A DNA stretch of 64,000 nucleotides from Owenweeksia hongkongensis DSM 17368 (lineage in GTDB: Bacteria; Bacteroidota; Bacteroidia; Flavobacteriales; Schleiferiaceae): positions 1 through 64,000 of the forward strand of contig CAMBEZ010000006.1 in assembly GCA_945865885.1 (NCBI GenBank), written 5' to 3'. Each line of letters begins with the position of its first letter. Position 1 is the stretch's first letter. Of this stretch, positions 24,065 through 33,343 are shown piece after piece. The translations under genes and the position numbers were made by a program. Below the pieces are notes generated by a model, which worked only from the letters and a program-made list of their open reading frames with translations, was not told the origin of the DNA and searched no databases.

Positions 24065-24943
24065 TTACTCAACCGTTGGTGGTTGCGCATCCAGTGTGGG
24101 GTGCAAGCGGTGCGCACGGTACAAGAAGATCCCCAAGGCGGCGCAGAGAAGTGCCGTACCAACAATCAGCGCGGCCGAATGCGGCGGTTGGTCTGCGAAT
24201 CCGTATTCCGCAGTTGGGCTGAGTTTGGCAACCAGCAAGGTCAGGCCGTTGTGTGCGAAGTGTGCAGCCATGGGAACCCAAAGTTGCCCCGTTTGAACGT
24301 ATGCCAGTCCCAAAAGAAAGCCGGCCCCCAGCAAAAAAGGCAGTTGGCTCAGACTCAAATGGGCCGCGGCAAAAAGCAGGGTGGATAGGAGGAGAGCCAT
24401 TCGTTTGCCGTAGGCCTGTCCCCACAACGGGAGCAAGGTTCCGCGGAAGAAGAATTCTTCGCCCAGGGCCGCCAGGGGGACCAAAACAAGGGCCACGCCC
24501 CATTGATCCACGAGGAGCGGCGCTTCCAACAAGGTTTGGATGCGGGTAGCTTGTTCGGCTTCGGCTGTCCACCAGTCTGCAAGCTCGGGCCATGCGCTGA
24601 GGCCTTCCCGCCAGTACCAAGAGATTTGTTCCAAACCAAAGGCGGCGAGGGGGGGGACTGCTGCCCAAGCAAGTAAAACGGACCAGGGAAGTGCGGGCGC
24701 TGGAGGGGTGAGTTGGGGCAGGCCTTGGATTTGGCGGCGGGTCCGAATCCACGCCGCGGGCAAAATAAAGAAGCCGACGGCAGCAAACAGTTGGAGCATC
24801 CAGTCCCGCCGGGGGGTGTCTCCGTACAGGCTGGTCAGGGGCTCCATCGCCAAAGCGGCCACGGTACTTCCCAGTGCAAAAGCCAGCAAAAGGGTCCACA
24901 ATGCTTCCAATGCGGGTTTTACCGGAGGATTTAGGGGGTTCAT
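24065..24943 (-). CDS. CPBP family intramembrane metalloprotease
   Basis: 292 residues from the ATG reading MNPLNPPVK. About eight hydrophobic segments. The diagnostic motif EEFFFRG with the pair of Glu and Arg, followed about 35 residues later by LLFAAAHLS and later MAAHFAHNG, gives the CPBP (CAAX-protease/bacteriocin-processing, Abi) metal-binding set. Substrates of such proteins in Bacteroidota are unknown; immunity or prenyl-protein processing have been proposed in other bacteria. Divergent from dusB. Confidence 0.93.
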   Translation of the reverse strand: MNPLNPPVKPALEALWTLLLAFALGSTVAALAMEPLTSLYGDTPRRDWMLQLFAAVGFFILPAAWIRTRRQIQGLPQLTPPAPALPWSVLLAWAAVPPLAAFGLEQISWYWREGLSAWPELADWWTAEAEQATRIQTLLEAPLLVDQWGVALVLVPLAALGEEFFFRGTLLPLWGQAYGKRMALLLSTLLFAAAHLSLSQLPFLLGAGFLLGLAYVQTGQLWVPMAAHFAHNGLTLLVAKLSPTAEYGFADQPPHSAALIVGTALLCAALGIFLYRAHRLHPTLDAQPPTVE

Positions 24944-24945
24944 TG

Positions 24946-24953
24946 TACCTTTG
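24946..24953 (+). promoter_or_regulatory. -7 element, dusB
   Basis: TACCTTTG ending 11 bases before the dusB ATG. Confidence 0.6.
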
Positions 24954-24964
24954 CGTTTGGATTC

Positions 24965-26011
24965 ATGGCGAAGATAGCACACATCGACCTTGGGGAATTT
25001 CCCCTGCTGCTGGCGCCCATGGAGGACGTTAGCGATCCGCCGTTCCGCAAACTCTGCAAGGAACAGGGCGCGGACATGATGTACACCGAGTTTATTTCCT
25101 CAGAAGGATTGATTCGGGACGCCGCCAAGAGTTTGATCAAGTTGGACGTTTTTGAATACGAACGCCCCATTGGCATTCAGCTTTTTGGCAGCGAGATCAG
25201 CAGCATGCGCGAGGCCGCGGAAATCGCCGAAAAAGCCAATCCGGATTTGATCGACATCAACTACGGGTGCCCGGTGAAGAACGTGGCGTGCAAAGGAGCG
25301 GGGTCGGCCCTGCTGCAGGACATTCCCAAAATGGTGGCCATGACGAAGGAAATCGTGGACGCCGTGGGGTTGCCGGTGACGGTGAAAACCCGTTTGGGGT
25401 GGGACGACAACACCAAGAATATTGTGGAGGTGGCGGAACGTTTGCAAGACATAGGGATTTCCGCGTTGAGCATACACGGACGCACCCGGCACCAGATGTA
25501 CAAGGGCGAGGCCGACTGGACCTTGATTGGCGAGGTAAAGAACAACCAGCGCATGCACATTCCCATTTTTGGAAACGGGGACGTGGACACGCCGGAGAAG
25601 GCGGTGGCCTTGCGCAACCGCTACGGGGTGGACGGCGTGATGATTGGGCGGGCCAGCATTGGGTATCCGTGGATCTTCAAGGAAATCAAACACTTTATGG
25701 CCACCGGAACCCACTTGGCACCCCCGGCCTTGGAAGAACGCGTTTCCGCGGCGCGCAAGCATTTGGAGTTTGCGGTGGAGTGGAAGGGCGAAGGCATGGC
25801 CATACGGGAGACGCGCAGGCACTACACCAATTACTTCAAGAATTTCCCGCACTTCAAGGACTACCGCTTGCGCTTGGTGACCGCGGAAACCGCGGCGGAG
25901 GTGTATGCCACCTTGGCAGAAATCACCCAGGTGTATAGCGCGGAAGGCGTTGTTTTGCCCGGAACCAACGTGCACGACGTGGACGTTTCCGCGGCGCCGT
26001 GTGACTTTTGA
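24965..26011 (+). CDS. dusB: tRNA-dihydrouridine synthase
   Basis: 348 residues. FMN-barrel with PLLLAPMEDVSDPPFRKLC, INYGCPVKNVACKGAGSALL (catalytic Cys), VTVKTRLGWDD, LSIHGRTRHQMYKG and VDGVMIGRASIGYPWIF, all typical of DusB. It reduces uridines in the D-loop of tRNA using NADPH. The C-terminal helical domain is present and length is normal. Convergent with the FtsX-like gene. Confidence 0.97.
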   Translation: MAKIAHIDLGEFPLLLAPMEDVSDPPFRKLCKEQGADMMYTEFISSEGLIRDAAKSLIKLDVFEYERPIGIQLFGSEISSMREAAEIAEKANPDLIDINYGCPVKNVACKGAGSALLQDIPKMVAMTKEIVDAVGLPVTVKTRLGWDDNTKNIVEVAERLQDIGISALSIHGRTRHQMYKGEADWTLIGEVKNNQRMHIPIFGNGDVDTPEKAVALRNRYGVDGVMIGRASIGYPWIFKEIKHFMATGTHLAPPALEERVSAARKHLEFAVEWKGEGMAIRETRRHYTNYFKNFPHFKDYRLRLVTAETAAEVYATLAEITQVYSAEGVVLPGTNVHDVDVSAAPCDF

Positions 26012-26059
26012 TACGTTTTGTGGGGTCCGCCCCCAGAGATTAAAAAATCCGGGATCGAT

Positions 26060-27277
26060 TTAGCCTACTTGCGGGCGGCTTTCGCGAGCGGCCCACGCAC
26101 TGGCAACCAAGCTCAAGCCCCAAGCAATGCCAAAAGACAGCAAGGCTCCAGACCACGTCCAGCGGACGGGGTAGGCGTCTAGCGCGAACCCGGTGCCCAG
26201 TTGAATCCAGCCAAACGTACTTTGCCCCCACACGAGCAAAGAACCCAGGGCCACGCCGGTTAGGGCGCCCAAAGCGCCCACGAGTAGGCCGTTAATGCGG
26301 TAAACGGCTGCAACCGTGTTCCAAGAGGCTCCCATGGCATGCAGGGAGGCGTTTTCCTGGGCCTTCTCCAGCGCAAGGAGTACGGTAGAGCCGTAAAGCC
26401 CCAACGAGGCCAGGAAGACCACCAGGCTCAAAATTCCCAGGGTGGCCAAGCGTTCTGTGCGCAGGACGCGGAACAAAGCAGATTGCTGTTCCTCCAACGG
26501 TACCCAACGCACGCCTTGGCTCCGTTCCGGATGACCGTCGGTCCACTGCTGGAGGTCCTGCGTGCGCACCAAGGGTCCGTCGGGCTGAATCCAGGCCAAA
26601 TGGGTGTAGGTGGAGTCCCATTCCAGGAATTGAGCCCATTCGGGGGACCACACCACCAGGGCGCTTTGGGCGTCCAGCTCCGGGTGAACGGTGAACGAGC
26701 CGTTGGGTTGAAAGAAACCGCTTTGCAGCTGCGGTTCCAAGTCCAACAAATTGTTTACCTCCAAATTGGCGTTGGAGGGCAACCAGATTTCTAGTGCGGG
26801 CCAGTCCCGACGGCCTTCCAAGCCCAGGGTGGTGGCCACGCTGGCGCCCAGCATGAAGGAGGTGGCTTTTGGGGTCCAGGGCCAGTGGGGGGTGTCTTCC
26901 GGATGCACCAACGTCAGCGTTACCACGCACTCGTTCAATCCGTTGCGCAGCAATACTTGGCGTTCCACCACGGGGATCAGGTGCGCGTTACCGGGCACGA
27001 CGGGGGACCAGGCGCGCCGCAGGCGCGCCACGGTTTTTTGGGTAAGGGAAGAGGAGGTGCTGTCCGGTTCCGCGGTAGCGGCGGGGTAGGCCGGACGGTA
27101 CACGTCCAAAACAGACTGCTCCAAGCCGTTGAAGGCGCTGAGGACCACCACCATGGCGGCCGTTCCCACGGCCAAGCCCAAGGCGGAGGCCCGGGTTACC
27201 CACTGCGCCATGCGCGCCTTTCGGCGTCCGCGCAAGTAGCGCCACGCCACCAACAAAGGGGTGTAGACGCGTCCCAT
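26060..27277 (-). CDS. FtsX-like ABC transporter permease (LolC/LolE type)
   Basis: 405 residues: N-terminal transmembrane helix after a basic start (ASALGLAVGTAAMVVVLSAFNGLE), a large periplasmic domain, then three helices (LGILSLVVFLASLGLYGSTVLLAL, INGLLVGALGALTGVALGSLLVWG, SGALLSFGIAWGLSLVAS). It resembles LolC/LolE components that release lipoproteins from the inner membrane. The ATPase partner is not adjacent. The start lies eight bases after rbfA, which is an arrangement common in Bacteroidota. Confidence 0.9.
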   Translation of the reverse strand: MGRVYTPLLVAWRYLRGRRKARMAQWVTRASALGLAVGTAAMVVVLSAFNGLEQSVLDVYRPAYPAATAEPDSTSSSLTQKTVARLRRAWSPVVPGNAHLIPVVERQVLLRNGLNECVVTLTLVHPEDTPHWPWTPKATSFMLGASVATTLGLEGRRDWPALEIWLPSNANLEVNNLLDLEPQLQSGFFQPNGSFTVHPELDAQSALVVWSPEWAQFLEWDSTYTHLAWIQPDGPLVRTQDLQQWTDGHPERSQGVRWVPLEEQQSALFRVLRTERLATLGILSLVVFLASLGLYGSTVLLALEKAQENASLHAMGASWNTVAAVYRINGLLVGALGALTGVALGSLLVWGQSTFGWIQLGTGFALDAYPVRWTWSGALLSFGIAWGLSLVASAWAARESRPQVG

Positions 27278-27285
27278 GGGTTGGG

Positions 27286-27645
27286 TTAAAGGATGGGGTT
27301 TTCGCCGCCCTCGCGCAGCAATCGGTCAATCGTTGCCTCGTAATCCAAGGAGTCGTCCGCGTGGTAGTGCAGTTCCGGAACAACGCGCATTTGGTGGCGA
27401 ACCAATTGACCCACTTGGTTGCGAATGGCGGATTTATGCTCCTCAATGTAGGCCATGGAATCCGCGGTGCGGTCCGCGGGGAAGACGCTCAGATAGATGC
27501 GCGCCATGCCCACGTCTGGAGTAACCCGAACTTTGGTGACGCTCCACAAGGTTCCCGGAAAATCCAAGGCTGCCCGTTGGCGCAAAATTTCCGCGACGTC
27601 GCGCTCCAACAGGCGCGCCATTTTCTTTTGGCGAGTACTTTCCAC
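27286..27645 (-). CDS. rbfA: Ribosome-binding factor A
   Basis: 119 residues of KH-like fold, with KKMARLLERDVAEILRQ, VTKVRVTPDVGMARIYLSVFP and AIRNQVGQLVRHQMRVVPELHYHADDSLDY. RbfA assists late 30S maturation and processing of the 16S 5' end, and matters in the cold. It starts with GTG; TACCTTTG at 27650-27657 ends exactly four bases before it, so the message should be leaderless. Co-transcribed with the downstream permease gene. Confidence 0.96.
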   Translation of the reverse strand: MESTRQKKMARLLERDVAEILRQRAALDFPGTLWSVTKVRVTPDVGMARIYLSVFPADRTADSMAYIEEHKSAIRNQVGQLVRHQMRVVPELHYHADDSLDYEATIDRLLREGGENPIL

Positions 27646-27649
27646 AGCG

Positions 27650-27657
27650 CAAAGGTA
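27650..27657 (-). promoter_or_regulatory. -7 element, rbfA operon
   Basis: TACCTTTG, four bases before the rbfA GTG. It lies close to the divergent ABC-exporter promoter. Confidence 0.65.
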
Positions 27658-27694
27658 CGGAATTGGCCGTCCGCGGCAGACCGGGAATTCCCCG

Positions 27695-27702
27695 TACCTT
27701 TA
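27695..27702 (+). promoter_or_regulatory. -7 element, ABC exporter
   Basis: TACCTTTA, six bases before the ABC exporter ATG. Confidence 0.5.
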
Positions 27703-27708
27703 AAGCCC

Positions 27709-29571
27709 ATGAAAGGCTACTGGCGCGTGCTCTCCTATGCGGCCCCTTACCGCAACCATGCGGCTTTGGCGGCCCTTTTCCAGGTCTTTTTCACCCTCTT
27801 CAGTTTAGCAGCGGCCGGCATCCTCATTCCGGTGCTGGACTTGCTCTTTCAGCAGACCCCAGGCGCGAACGTTCCGTATCCGGAAACCATTGGTTCGCTA
27901 ACCGACATCAAAGCCACCTTGTCCGCCTGGGTCAGTCAATTGGTGGCTACCCGCGGTCATTCCGGTGCATTGTTGTGGGTGTGCGGCGCCGGATCGTTGG
28001 CGTTTTTGTTCAAAAACCTATTTCACTACCTCTCTTTGGCCACCGTCGCACCGCTGCGAACGGGCGTGGCGCACCGGCTCCGCGTGGATTTGTACCGCAA
28101 ACTGCTGTCCATGCCCCCGGGAACCTACACCCACAAGCGAAAAGGAGATATGCTTTCCCGTGCCAGCACGGACATGACCGAAGTGGAGTGGTCCATGCTC
28201 AACACCTTGGAATTGGTGGTGCGCGAGCCGCTCCTCATTTTGGGCTCCCTCACCATTTTGCTCAGCATGAGTCCGCGCCTCACGCTCTTTTTACTGCTGG
28301 TGTTGCCGCTGTCCTTTACCCTCATTCAGACCGTCGGCAAGAGCTTGAAGCGATCCAGCGTTCAAGCCCAATCCCAGTTGGGACGCGCCTTGGCACTCCT
28401 GGACGAAACCCTCAGCGGCCTGCGTGTGGTGCAGGCATTTCGGGCCGAACGCCTCCTGACGGCCTCTTTTGAGCGCGCCAGCGAAGCAACCCGGGCCACA
28501 GCCACCCGCGTGCTGCGCAAAAAAGACGCCAGTTCCCCGCTGTCGGAATTTTTGGGCGCCTCCATCCTGCTCTTGGTCATTTGGTACGGCGGACGTCTGG
28601 TTTTGGATGAAAAAAGCCTTTCCGGATCCGCCCTCATGGGGTACGTGCTGTTTTTTTACCAGTTGATTCCCGCCTTCAAAGCATTAACCCACGCGTACTA
28701 CGCCATTCAGCGCGGCAACGCTGCTGCGGAACGCATTTTTGAGGTGTTGGATTGGCCCGACGAACTCCCGGATCCGGTTGCTGCGGTAGGCGCTCTACAC
28801 GAGGAGGCGGCCCGCGGTTCGGCCGCTCCGGTATTTGCCTCGGAATTGAAATGGAACAACGTTTGGGTGCGGTATCCGGAGTCCGATTCCCCGGCCGTGC
28901 AGGGCATTAGCGCAAGCGTTGGAAAAGGGCAAACCGTGGCTTTGGTAGGCCCCAGCGGCGGCGGAAAAACCACCTTGCTCAATTTACTTCCGCGTTTCTT
29001 GGATCCCTCCGAGGGAAGCGTCACCGTGGACGGGGTGGACGTTCGCCACTGGCCCAAGGAGCGCGTTCGCTCCCTTTTTGGATTGGTTTCGCAGGACTCC
29101 TTTTTGTTCCACGACACCGTTTGGGCCAACCTCACCTTGGGCAAGCCAAACGCCACCTTGGAGGAGGTAGAGGCTGCTGCGCGCGCCGCGCAAGCCCACG
29201 AATTCATCACGGCCCTGCCGGACGGTTACCAAACCTTGGTGGGCGAGGCAGGAACGCGTTTTTCCGGCGGCCAAAAGCAAAGGCTGGCCATTGCACGGGC
29301 CCTCTTGGCCAAACCCCAGATTTTGTTGCTGGACGAGGCCACGGCGGCCTTGGACGCGGAAAACGAGCGCGCCGTGCAAGCGGCCTTGGACGTCCTCTTG
29401 CAAGGAACCACGGCCGTCGTGGTGGCCCACCGGTTGGCCACCGTGCAGCACGCAGACTGCATTTTGGTGGTGGACGCAGGTCGGTTGGTGGAATCCGGAA
29501 CGCACGAGGAATTGATCCGTCGGGACGGATTGTACGCCCGGTTGGTTCGCTCGCAGGAGTTGCGCGCTTAA
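27709..29571 (+). CDS. ABC transporter, permease-ATPase fusion (MsbA-like exporter)
   Basis: 620 residues. Six transmembrane helices in the first 330 residues, then an ATP-binding domain with Walker A GPSGGGKTTL, signature FSGGQKQR, Walker B ILLLDEATAALD and the switch His in VVVAHRL. As a homodimer it would export lipids, lipid A precursors or drugs; MsbA-type is the most likely for a Gram-negative. The ATG at 27709 (MKGYWRVLSY) is favoured by its promoter and by alignment to such proteins. A frame extending far upstream overlaps rbfA and is rejected. The epimerase follows 25 bases later. Confidence 0.95.
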   Translation: MKGYWRVLSYAAPYRNHAALAALFQVFFTLFSLAAAGILIPVLDLLFQQTPGANVPYPETIGSLTDIKATLSAWVSQLVATRGHSGALLWVCGAGSLAFLFKNLFHYLSLATVAPLRTGVAHRLRVDLYRKLLSMPPGTYTHKRKGDMLSRASTDMTEVEWSMLNTLELVVREPLLILGSLTILLSMSPRLTLFLLLVLPLSFTLIQTVGKSLKRSSVQAQSQLGRALALLDETLSGLRVVQAFRAERLLTASFERASEATRATATRVLRKKDASSPLSEFLGASILLLVIWYGGRLVLDEKSLSGSALMGYVLFFYQLIPAFKALTHAYYAIQRGNAAAERIFEVLDWPDELPDPVAAVGALHEEAARGSAAPVFASELKWNNVWVRYPESDSPAVQGISASVGKGQTVALVGPSGGGKTTLLNLLPRFLDPSEGSVTVDGVDVRHWPKERVRSLFGLVSQDSFLFHDTVWANLTLGKPNATLEEVEAAARAAQAHEFITALPDGYQTLVGEAGTRFSGGQKQRLAIARALLAKPQILLLDEATAALDAENERAVQAALDVLLQGTTAVVVAHRLATVQHADCILVVDAGRLVESGTHEELIRRDGLYARLVRSQELRA

Positions 29572-29584
29572 TTCCGGAAGGAGG

Positions 29585-29592
29585 TACCTTTG
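29585..29592 (+). promoter_or_regulatory. -7 element, methylmalonyl-CoA epimerase
   Basis: TACCTTTG, four bases before the GTG start. A TTG at 29560-29562 could be the -33 element (22-base spacing). Confidence 0.65.
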
Positions 29593-29596
29593 CCCT

Positions 29597-29998
29597 GTGA
29601 ACAAGATTGAACACTTAGGAATCGCCGTAGCCAACCTGGAGGAAGCGGAGGCCCGATGGACCCAGTTGCTGGGCGTGGCCCCGTACCGTCGGGAGGAAGT
29701 GCCCACCGAAGGGGTGCGCACCGCCTTTTTCCAAGTGGGTCCCAACAAAGTGGAACTTTTGGAAGCCACCCATCCGGAAAGTCCCATCGCCAAGTTCATC
29801 GCCAAGCGCGGGGAGGGAATCCACCACACGGCTTTTTCCGTACCAGACATCAAATTGGAAATGAGTCGCCTGCAAGCACAGGGCTACCGTTTGCTCTCCG
29901 ACGAACCCCGCCCGGGGGCCGAGAACATGTGGGTGTGCTTTCTCCACCCCAAGGAAGCCAACGGCGTTCTGGTGGAGCTTTGCCAGCCGCGGGAGTAG
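29597..29998 (+). CDS. mce: Methylmalonyl-CoA epimerase
   Basis: 133 residues of the VOC (glyoxalase) fold. Metal ligands seen in IEHLGIAVANLEEA (His), the central HHTAFSV, and the C-terminal Glu in VLVELCQP. It interconverts (R)- and (S)-methylmalonyl-CoA in propionate/odd-chain and branched amino-acid catabolism. Length and motifs fit. It starts with GTG directly behind its own promoter, so the mRNA should be leaderless. The mutase is not in the window. Confidence 0.94.
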   Translation: MNKIEHLGIAVANLEEAEARWTQLLGVAPYRREEVPTEGVRTAFFQVGPNKVELLEATHPESPIAKFIAKRGEGIHHTAFSVPDIKLEMSRLQAQGYRLLSDEPRPGAENMWVCFLHPKEANGVLVELCQPRE

Positions 29999-30029
29999 CG
30001 CGGCGCACAATTGCAAGGCGCGCAAAAAC

Positions 30030-30065
30030 AAGGGGCCGATCCGTCAGGATCGGCCCCTTGTTTTT
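30030..30065. terminator. Bidirectional terminator
   Basis: Thirteen-pair stem AAGGGGCCGATCC/GGATCGGCCCCTT around GTCA, with A-rich and T-rich flanks. It sits between the epimerase and the convergent BNR-repeat gene. Confidence 0.92.
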
Positions 30066-30086
30066 AGGGGGAAGCTCAAAAACAGG

Positions 30087-33000
30087 CTACTTCACCGGCT
30101 CCAGAGCCTTTAACCAGGTAACCGATGCCTCGTTCCACTGCTTGGCCAGCGGCGCCCAGTCCGTCTCAATGAATTCGTTGATGGAGCGGACCCGTCGTTC
30201 CGTTTGTTCTTGGTACAACTTGAACTGATTCAGCGTGTTGGCAGACGGTGCTCCGCGCAGGCTCCACACGTAACCACCCATGGTTCCGGACTGGCTGGAC
30301 CACGTGTCCGGCTGCTCGTAGTATCCCTTTTGGTTTTCCTTGCCAAACAAGTCCAACCGACGCACTTCCAGGCTGTCTTTGACCGCTTTCACGGACTTTT
30401 TCAGCCCCTTAGTCGCTGTCGTGTCCGACGAAGCGCCCAACAGCGTCTCCATGCGGGCCATCTGCTCCTTGGCCAGGCGGAGTTGGTCCACCGCGGTGGT
30501 CAAGCGCTGCGTTTGGGCCATAACAGACTTTTGGAAGGCCGTGTAGGCTGCCCAGTCTGCCGCGGTAGAGGAGACCCGGGGGTCGTCTTCCACGCGAACC
30601 GTTGTGGAGTCTTTGTGGGAACCGTAGGTAAACACGATTTTGTACGTGCCGGGCTCCACCATGGGGCCGCCCCAAGGATCCGATCCGTCTTCGCGCTCGC
30701 GTTTCTCCAAGGAGGGAGATTCCACCCCAGCGCTGCGCAATTCCCAGTTCCAACGCATCAAGCCGGTTTCCTCCGGCACGCGGCGGGCCATTTTGCGCAC
30801 GGCGGTGCCGTTGCTGGCGTACACCGTGGCGCGCAGAAACTTCTCTTTTTTCAGCGCCTTGTCTGCCGTATCCCGTACCACGTACAGGCTCAAACGCGCG
30901 CCGCGGCTGCGGTTTTGGCCCTTGAACATGGCGTCTCCTTGGAAACGAATGCCGTCGGACTCCGCGTAAATGGCGTGGTAGGCGGTGGGGGCGGTAAAGG
31001 CCGTCAGTTTGCGTTGCGCGGGAGCTCCTTTTTGGCGCACCCAAGCGCGCAGTGGCTCCAAATCGTCCAGGATCCACGCGGCGCGTCCAAACGTACCCAA
31101 GATCAGGTCTTTTTCACGCGTTTGCAGTGCTAAATCCTGCACCGGCATGGTGGGCAAGCCCTTCCAGCGCTGCCAGCTCTGGCCCTTGTTGGCACTGACG
31201 TACAGGCCCGTTTCCGTGCCCAAGTACAGCAGGTTGTCCACCTCGTTGTCCTGAACCACGCTCAACGTGTGGCCGGTGATGCCGCAGCCGGTAGGGGTCA
31301 GGTTTTTCCAGGTTTTTCCGTAGTCGGACGTGTAGAAGAGGTAGGGGGTGAAGTCGTTTTGGCGGTAGTTGTTCACCACGGCCCAGGCTTCTCCAGCTTG
31401 GTGCGTACCCGCGTGGAGGTGGGGAACCCAGGCGCCGGCGGGCATGCCTTTGATGCGCGGGGTGCAGAGGGTCCAGGTTTTGCCGCCGTCGCGCGTGATG
31501 TGAATCTGGCCGTCGTCGGACCCGGTCCATACCAGGCCGCGCTCCAAGGAGGAGGGCGCAATGGCCAGCAAACAGGTGTGGTTTTCGGCACCCGTGACGT
31601 CCCAGGTAAGGCCGCCGCTCTCCAGGGCCTTTTGCTTGTCTGGGTTGTTGGTGGTCAGGTCCGGGGAGATGATTTGCCAGCTTTGGCCGCGGTCCGTGCT
31701 GAAATGCACGTACTGCGAACCGTAGTAGAGGGCGTCGGCCTGGAAGGGGTCTTGGGCAATTGCGGCGTTCCAGTGGAAGCGCAGCTTTTGGCCCTCCGGA
31801 TGCACCGGCTTGATGAAATCCGCCTGACCGGTTTGGGTGTTTACGCGTCCCAAATAACCTTCTTGAGCCATGGCGTACGCGGTGTGGGGGTCGGTGGGGT
31901 GGGGCACCACGTCAAAACCGTCGCCAAAATAAAGTTCTTGCCACTCCGTGTTGCCGATGCCGGCATCCTTGAAGGTGTAGGCCGGGCCTTTCCACGATCC
32001 GTTGTCCTGCATGCCGCCGTACACGTTGTAGGGCAGGGCGTTGTCCACGCGGATGTGGTAGAACTGCGCTAAGGGGAGGTTTTCCACAAAGCGCCAGGTG
32101 TTGCCGCCGTCGTGCGAAATGTTCAAACCGCCGTCGTTTCCTTCAATGAGGTAGCCCGGAACGGTGGGGCTGGCCCAGAAGGCGTGGTGGTCCGGGTGGA
32201 TGTTGTTGTACGGCGCAATGGTCTTCCACGTGCGGCCGCCGTCCTCGGATTTGGTCACCAGCGTCCACAAGGAATACACGGTGTTTTCGCGGAACGGGTC
32301 CACGTAGATTTCCGAGTAGTAAAACGGGCGGTTGCCGATTTCTTCTTCGTCCGAGATGCGCGTCCACTTCACGCCGCCGTCTTGGCTGCGGTACAGGGCG
32401 TTTTTTTCTTTGTTTTCCACCAAGGCGTACACCACGTTGGGGTGCGTGCGGGAGACGGCCAAGCCCATGCGGCCCAGATCGCCGGCCGGCAGGCCGTCTT
32501 TGTCCGTGCGTTTCACCCAAGTGTCCCCGCCGTCGTGGGTAACGTACATGCCGCTGCCGGGACCGCCGCTTTTGAACACCCACGGCCAGCGTCGGTATTC
32601 CCACATTGCCGCGAATAATTTGTTGGGGTTTTGCGGATCCAGGATCAAGTCCGCTGCGCCGCTTCGGTTGTTGGTGTACAAAACCTTCTTCCACGTTTTT
32701 CCGCCGTCCTGCGTGCGGTATACGCCCCGATCTTCCGTATCTCCATAGGCCAAGCCGATGGCCGCCACGTACACGTTGTTGGAGTTGCGCGGATCCACCA
32801 CAATGCGGTGGATGCCCTTGGTTTTTTCCAGTCCCATGCGCTGCCAGGTGCGCCCGCCGTCCAAACTGCGAAACAGACCGTCGCCAATGCTTTGGGAATT
32901 GCGCGGGTTGCCCTCACCGGTGCCCACCCAGATCACGTCTGGGTTGGACGGATCCACCTTCACGGCGCCAATGGACGCATTCGGTTGGTCGTCCCAGATG

Positions 33001-33281
33001 GAGTTCCAGCTCTGCCCGGCGTTGCTGCTCTTCCAAAGTCCGCCGGAGGCAGAACCCACGTAGATCACTTCCGGGTGCACCGGATCTGCGTCGATGGCCG
33101 TTACGCGGCCGCTCATCCCCGCCGGGCCGATGTTCCGAAATTTCAAGTTTTCCATCAAGGGATCCGGCAGCGATTCGCTTCCAGAAGTGCGCTTCTCCGC
33201 GCCCGTCTGGGCATTTGCGAACAGCGTGGTTCCCAATCCAATGGCCAGTGCTAAGGCCCGTACGGCAGTGCTTTTGATCAT
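30087..33281 (-). CDS. Secreted BNR/Asp-box repeat beta-propeller protein
   Basis: 1064 residues. Signal peptide (STAVRALALAIGLGTTLFANAQ) and then about eleven Asp-box repeats of the form SxDxGxTW across roughly residues 60-720 (for example SLDGGRTW, TQDGGKTW, THDGGDTW, SHDGGNTW, STDRGQSW, TSDYGKTW), giving one or two beta-propellers similar to sortilin/VPS10 and exo-sialidase folds. The C-terminal 350 residues hold a beta-sandwich-like part (PGTYKIVFTYG) and a helical region. Such proteins are often labelled glycosyl hydrolases, but I see no sialidase Arg triad or catalytic Asp, so activity is unproved. No type IX sorting domain is evident. Confidence 0.88.
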   Translation of the reverse strand: MIKSTAVRALALAIGLGTTLFANAQTGAEKRTSGSESLPDPLMENLKFRNIGPAGMSGRVTAIDADPVHPEVIYVGSASGGLWKSSNAGQSWNSIWDDQPNASIGAVKVDPSNPDVIWVGTGEGNPRNSQSIGDGLFRSLDGGRTWQRMGLEKTKGIHRIVVDPRNSNNVYVAAIGLAYGDTEDRGVYRTQDGGKTWKKVLYTNNRSGAADLILDPQNPNKLFAAMWEYRRWPWVFKSGGPGSGMYVTHDGGDTWVKRTDKDGLPAGDLGRMGLAVSRTHPNVVYALVENKEKNALYRSQDGGVKWTRISDEEEIGNRPFYYSEIYVDPFRENTVYSLWTLVTKSEDGGRTWKTIAPYNNIHPDHHAFWASPTVPGYLIEGNDGGLNISHDGGNTWRFVENLPLAQFYHIRVDNALPYNVYGGMQDNGSWKGPAYTFKDAGIGNTEWQELYFGDGFDVVPHPTDPHTAYAMAQEGYLGRVNTQTGQADFIKPVHPEGQKLRFHWNAAIAQDPFQADALYYGSQYVHFSTDRGQSWQIISPDLTTNNPDKQKALESGGLTWDVTGAENHTCLLAIAPSSLERGLVWTGSDDGQIHITRDGGKTWTLCTPRIKGMPAGAWVPHLHAGTHQAGEAWAVVNNYRQNDFTPYLFYTSDYGKTWKNLTPTGCGITGHTLSVVQDNEVDNLLYLGTETGLYVSANKGQSWQRWKGLPTMPVQDLALQTREKDLILGTFGRAAWILDDLEPLRAWVRQKGAPAQRKLTAFTAPTAYHAIYAESDGIRFQGDAMFKGQNRSRGARLSLYVVRDTADKALKKEKFLRATVYASNGTAVRKMARRVPEETGLMRWNWELRSAGVESPSLEKREREDGSDPWGGPMVEPGTYKIVFTYGSHKDSTTVRVEDDPRVSSTAADWAAYTAFQKSVMAQTQRLTTAVDQLRLAKEQMARMETLLGASSDTTATKGLKKSVKAVKDSLEVRRLDLFGKENQKGYYEQPDTWSSQSGTMGGYVWSLRGAPSANTLNQFKLYQEQTERRVRSINEFIETDWAPLAKQWNEASVTWLKALEPVK

Positions 33282-33331
33282 AAAACAGCAGATTTAACGG
33301 TGCAAGGTAAACGAACTCCGCCTTCGTTCCG

Positions 33332-33339
33332 TAACTTGG
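33332..33339 (+). promoter_or_regulatory. -7-like element, secreted 227-residue protein
   Basis: TAACTTGG ends four bases before the ATG at 33344. Confidence 0.5.
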
Positions 33340-33343
33340 GGTG

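Noticed and set aside
27361-27708. N-terminal extension of the ABC exporter
   Set aside because: It overlaps rbfA on the other strand and lies upstream of the exporter's promoter at 27695-27702.
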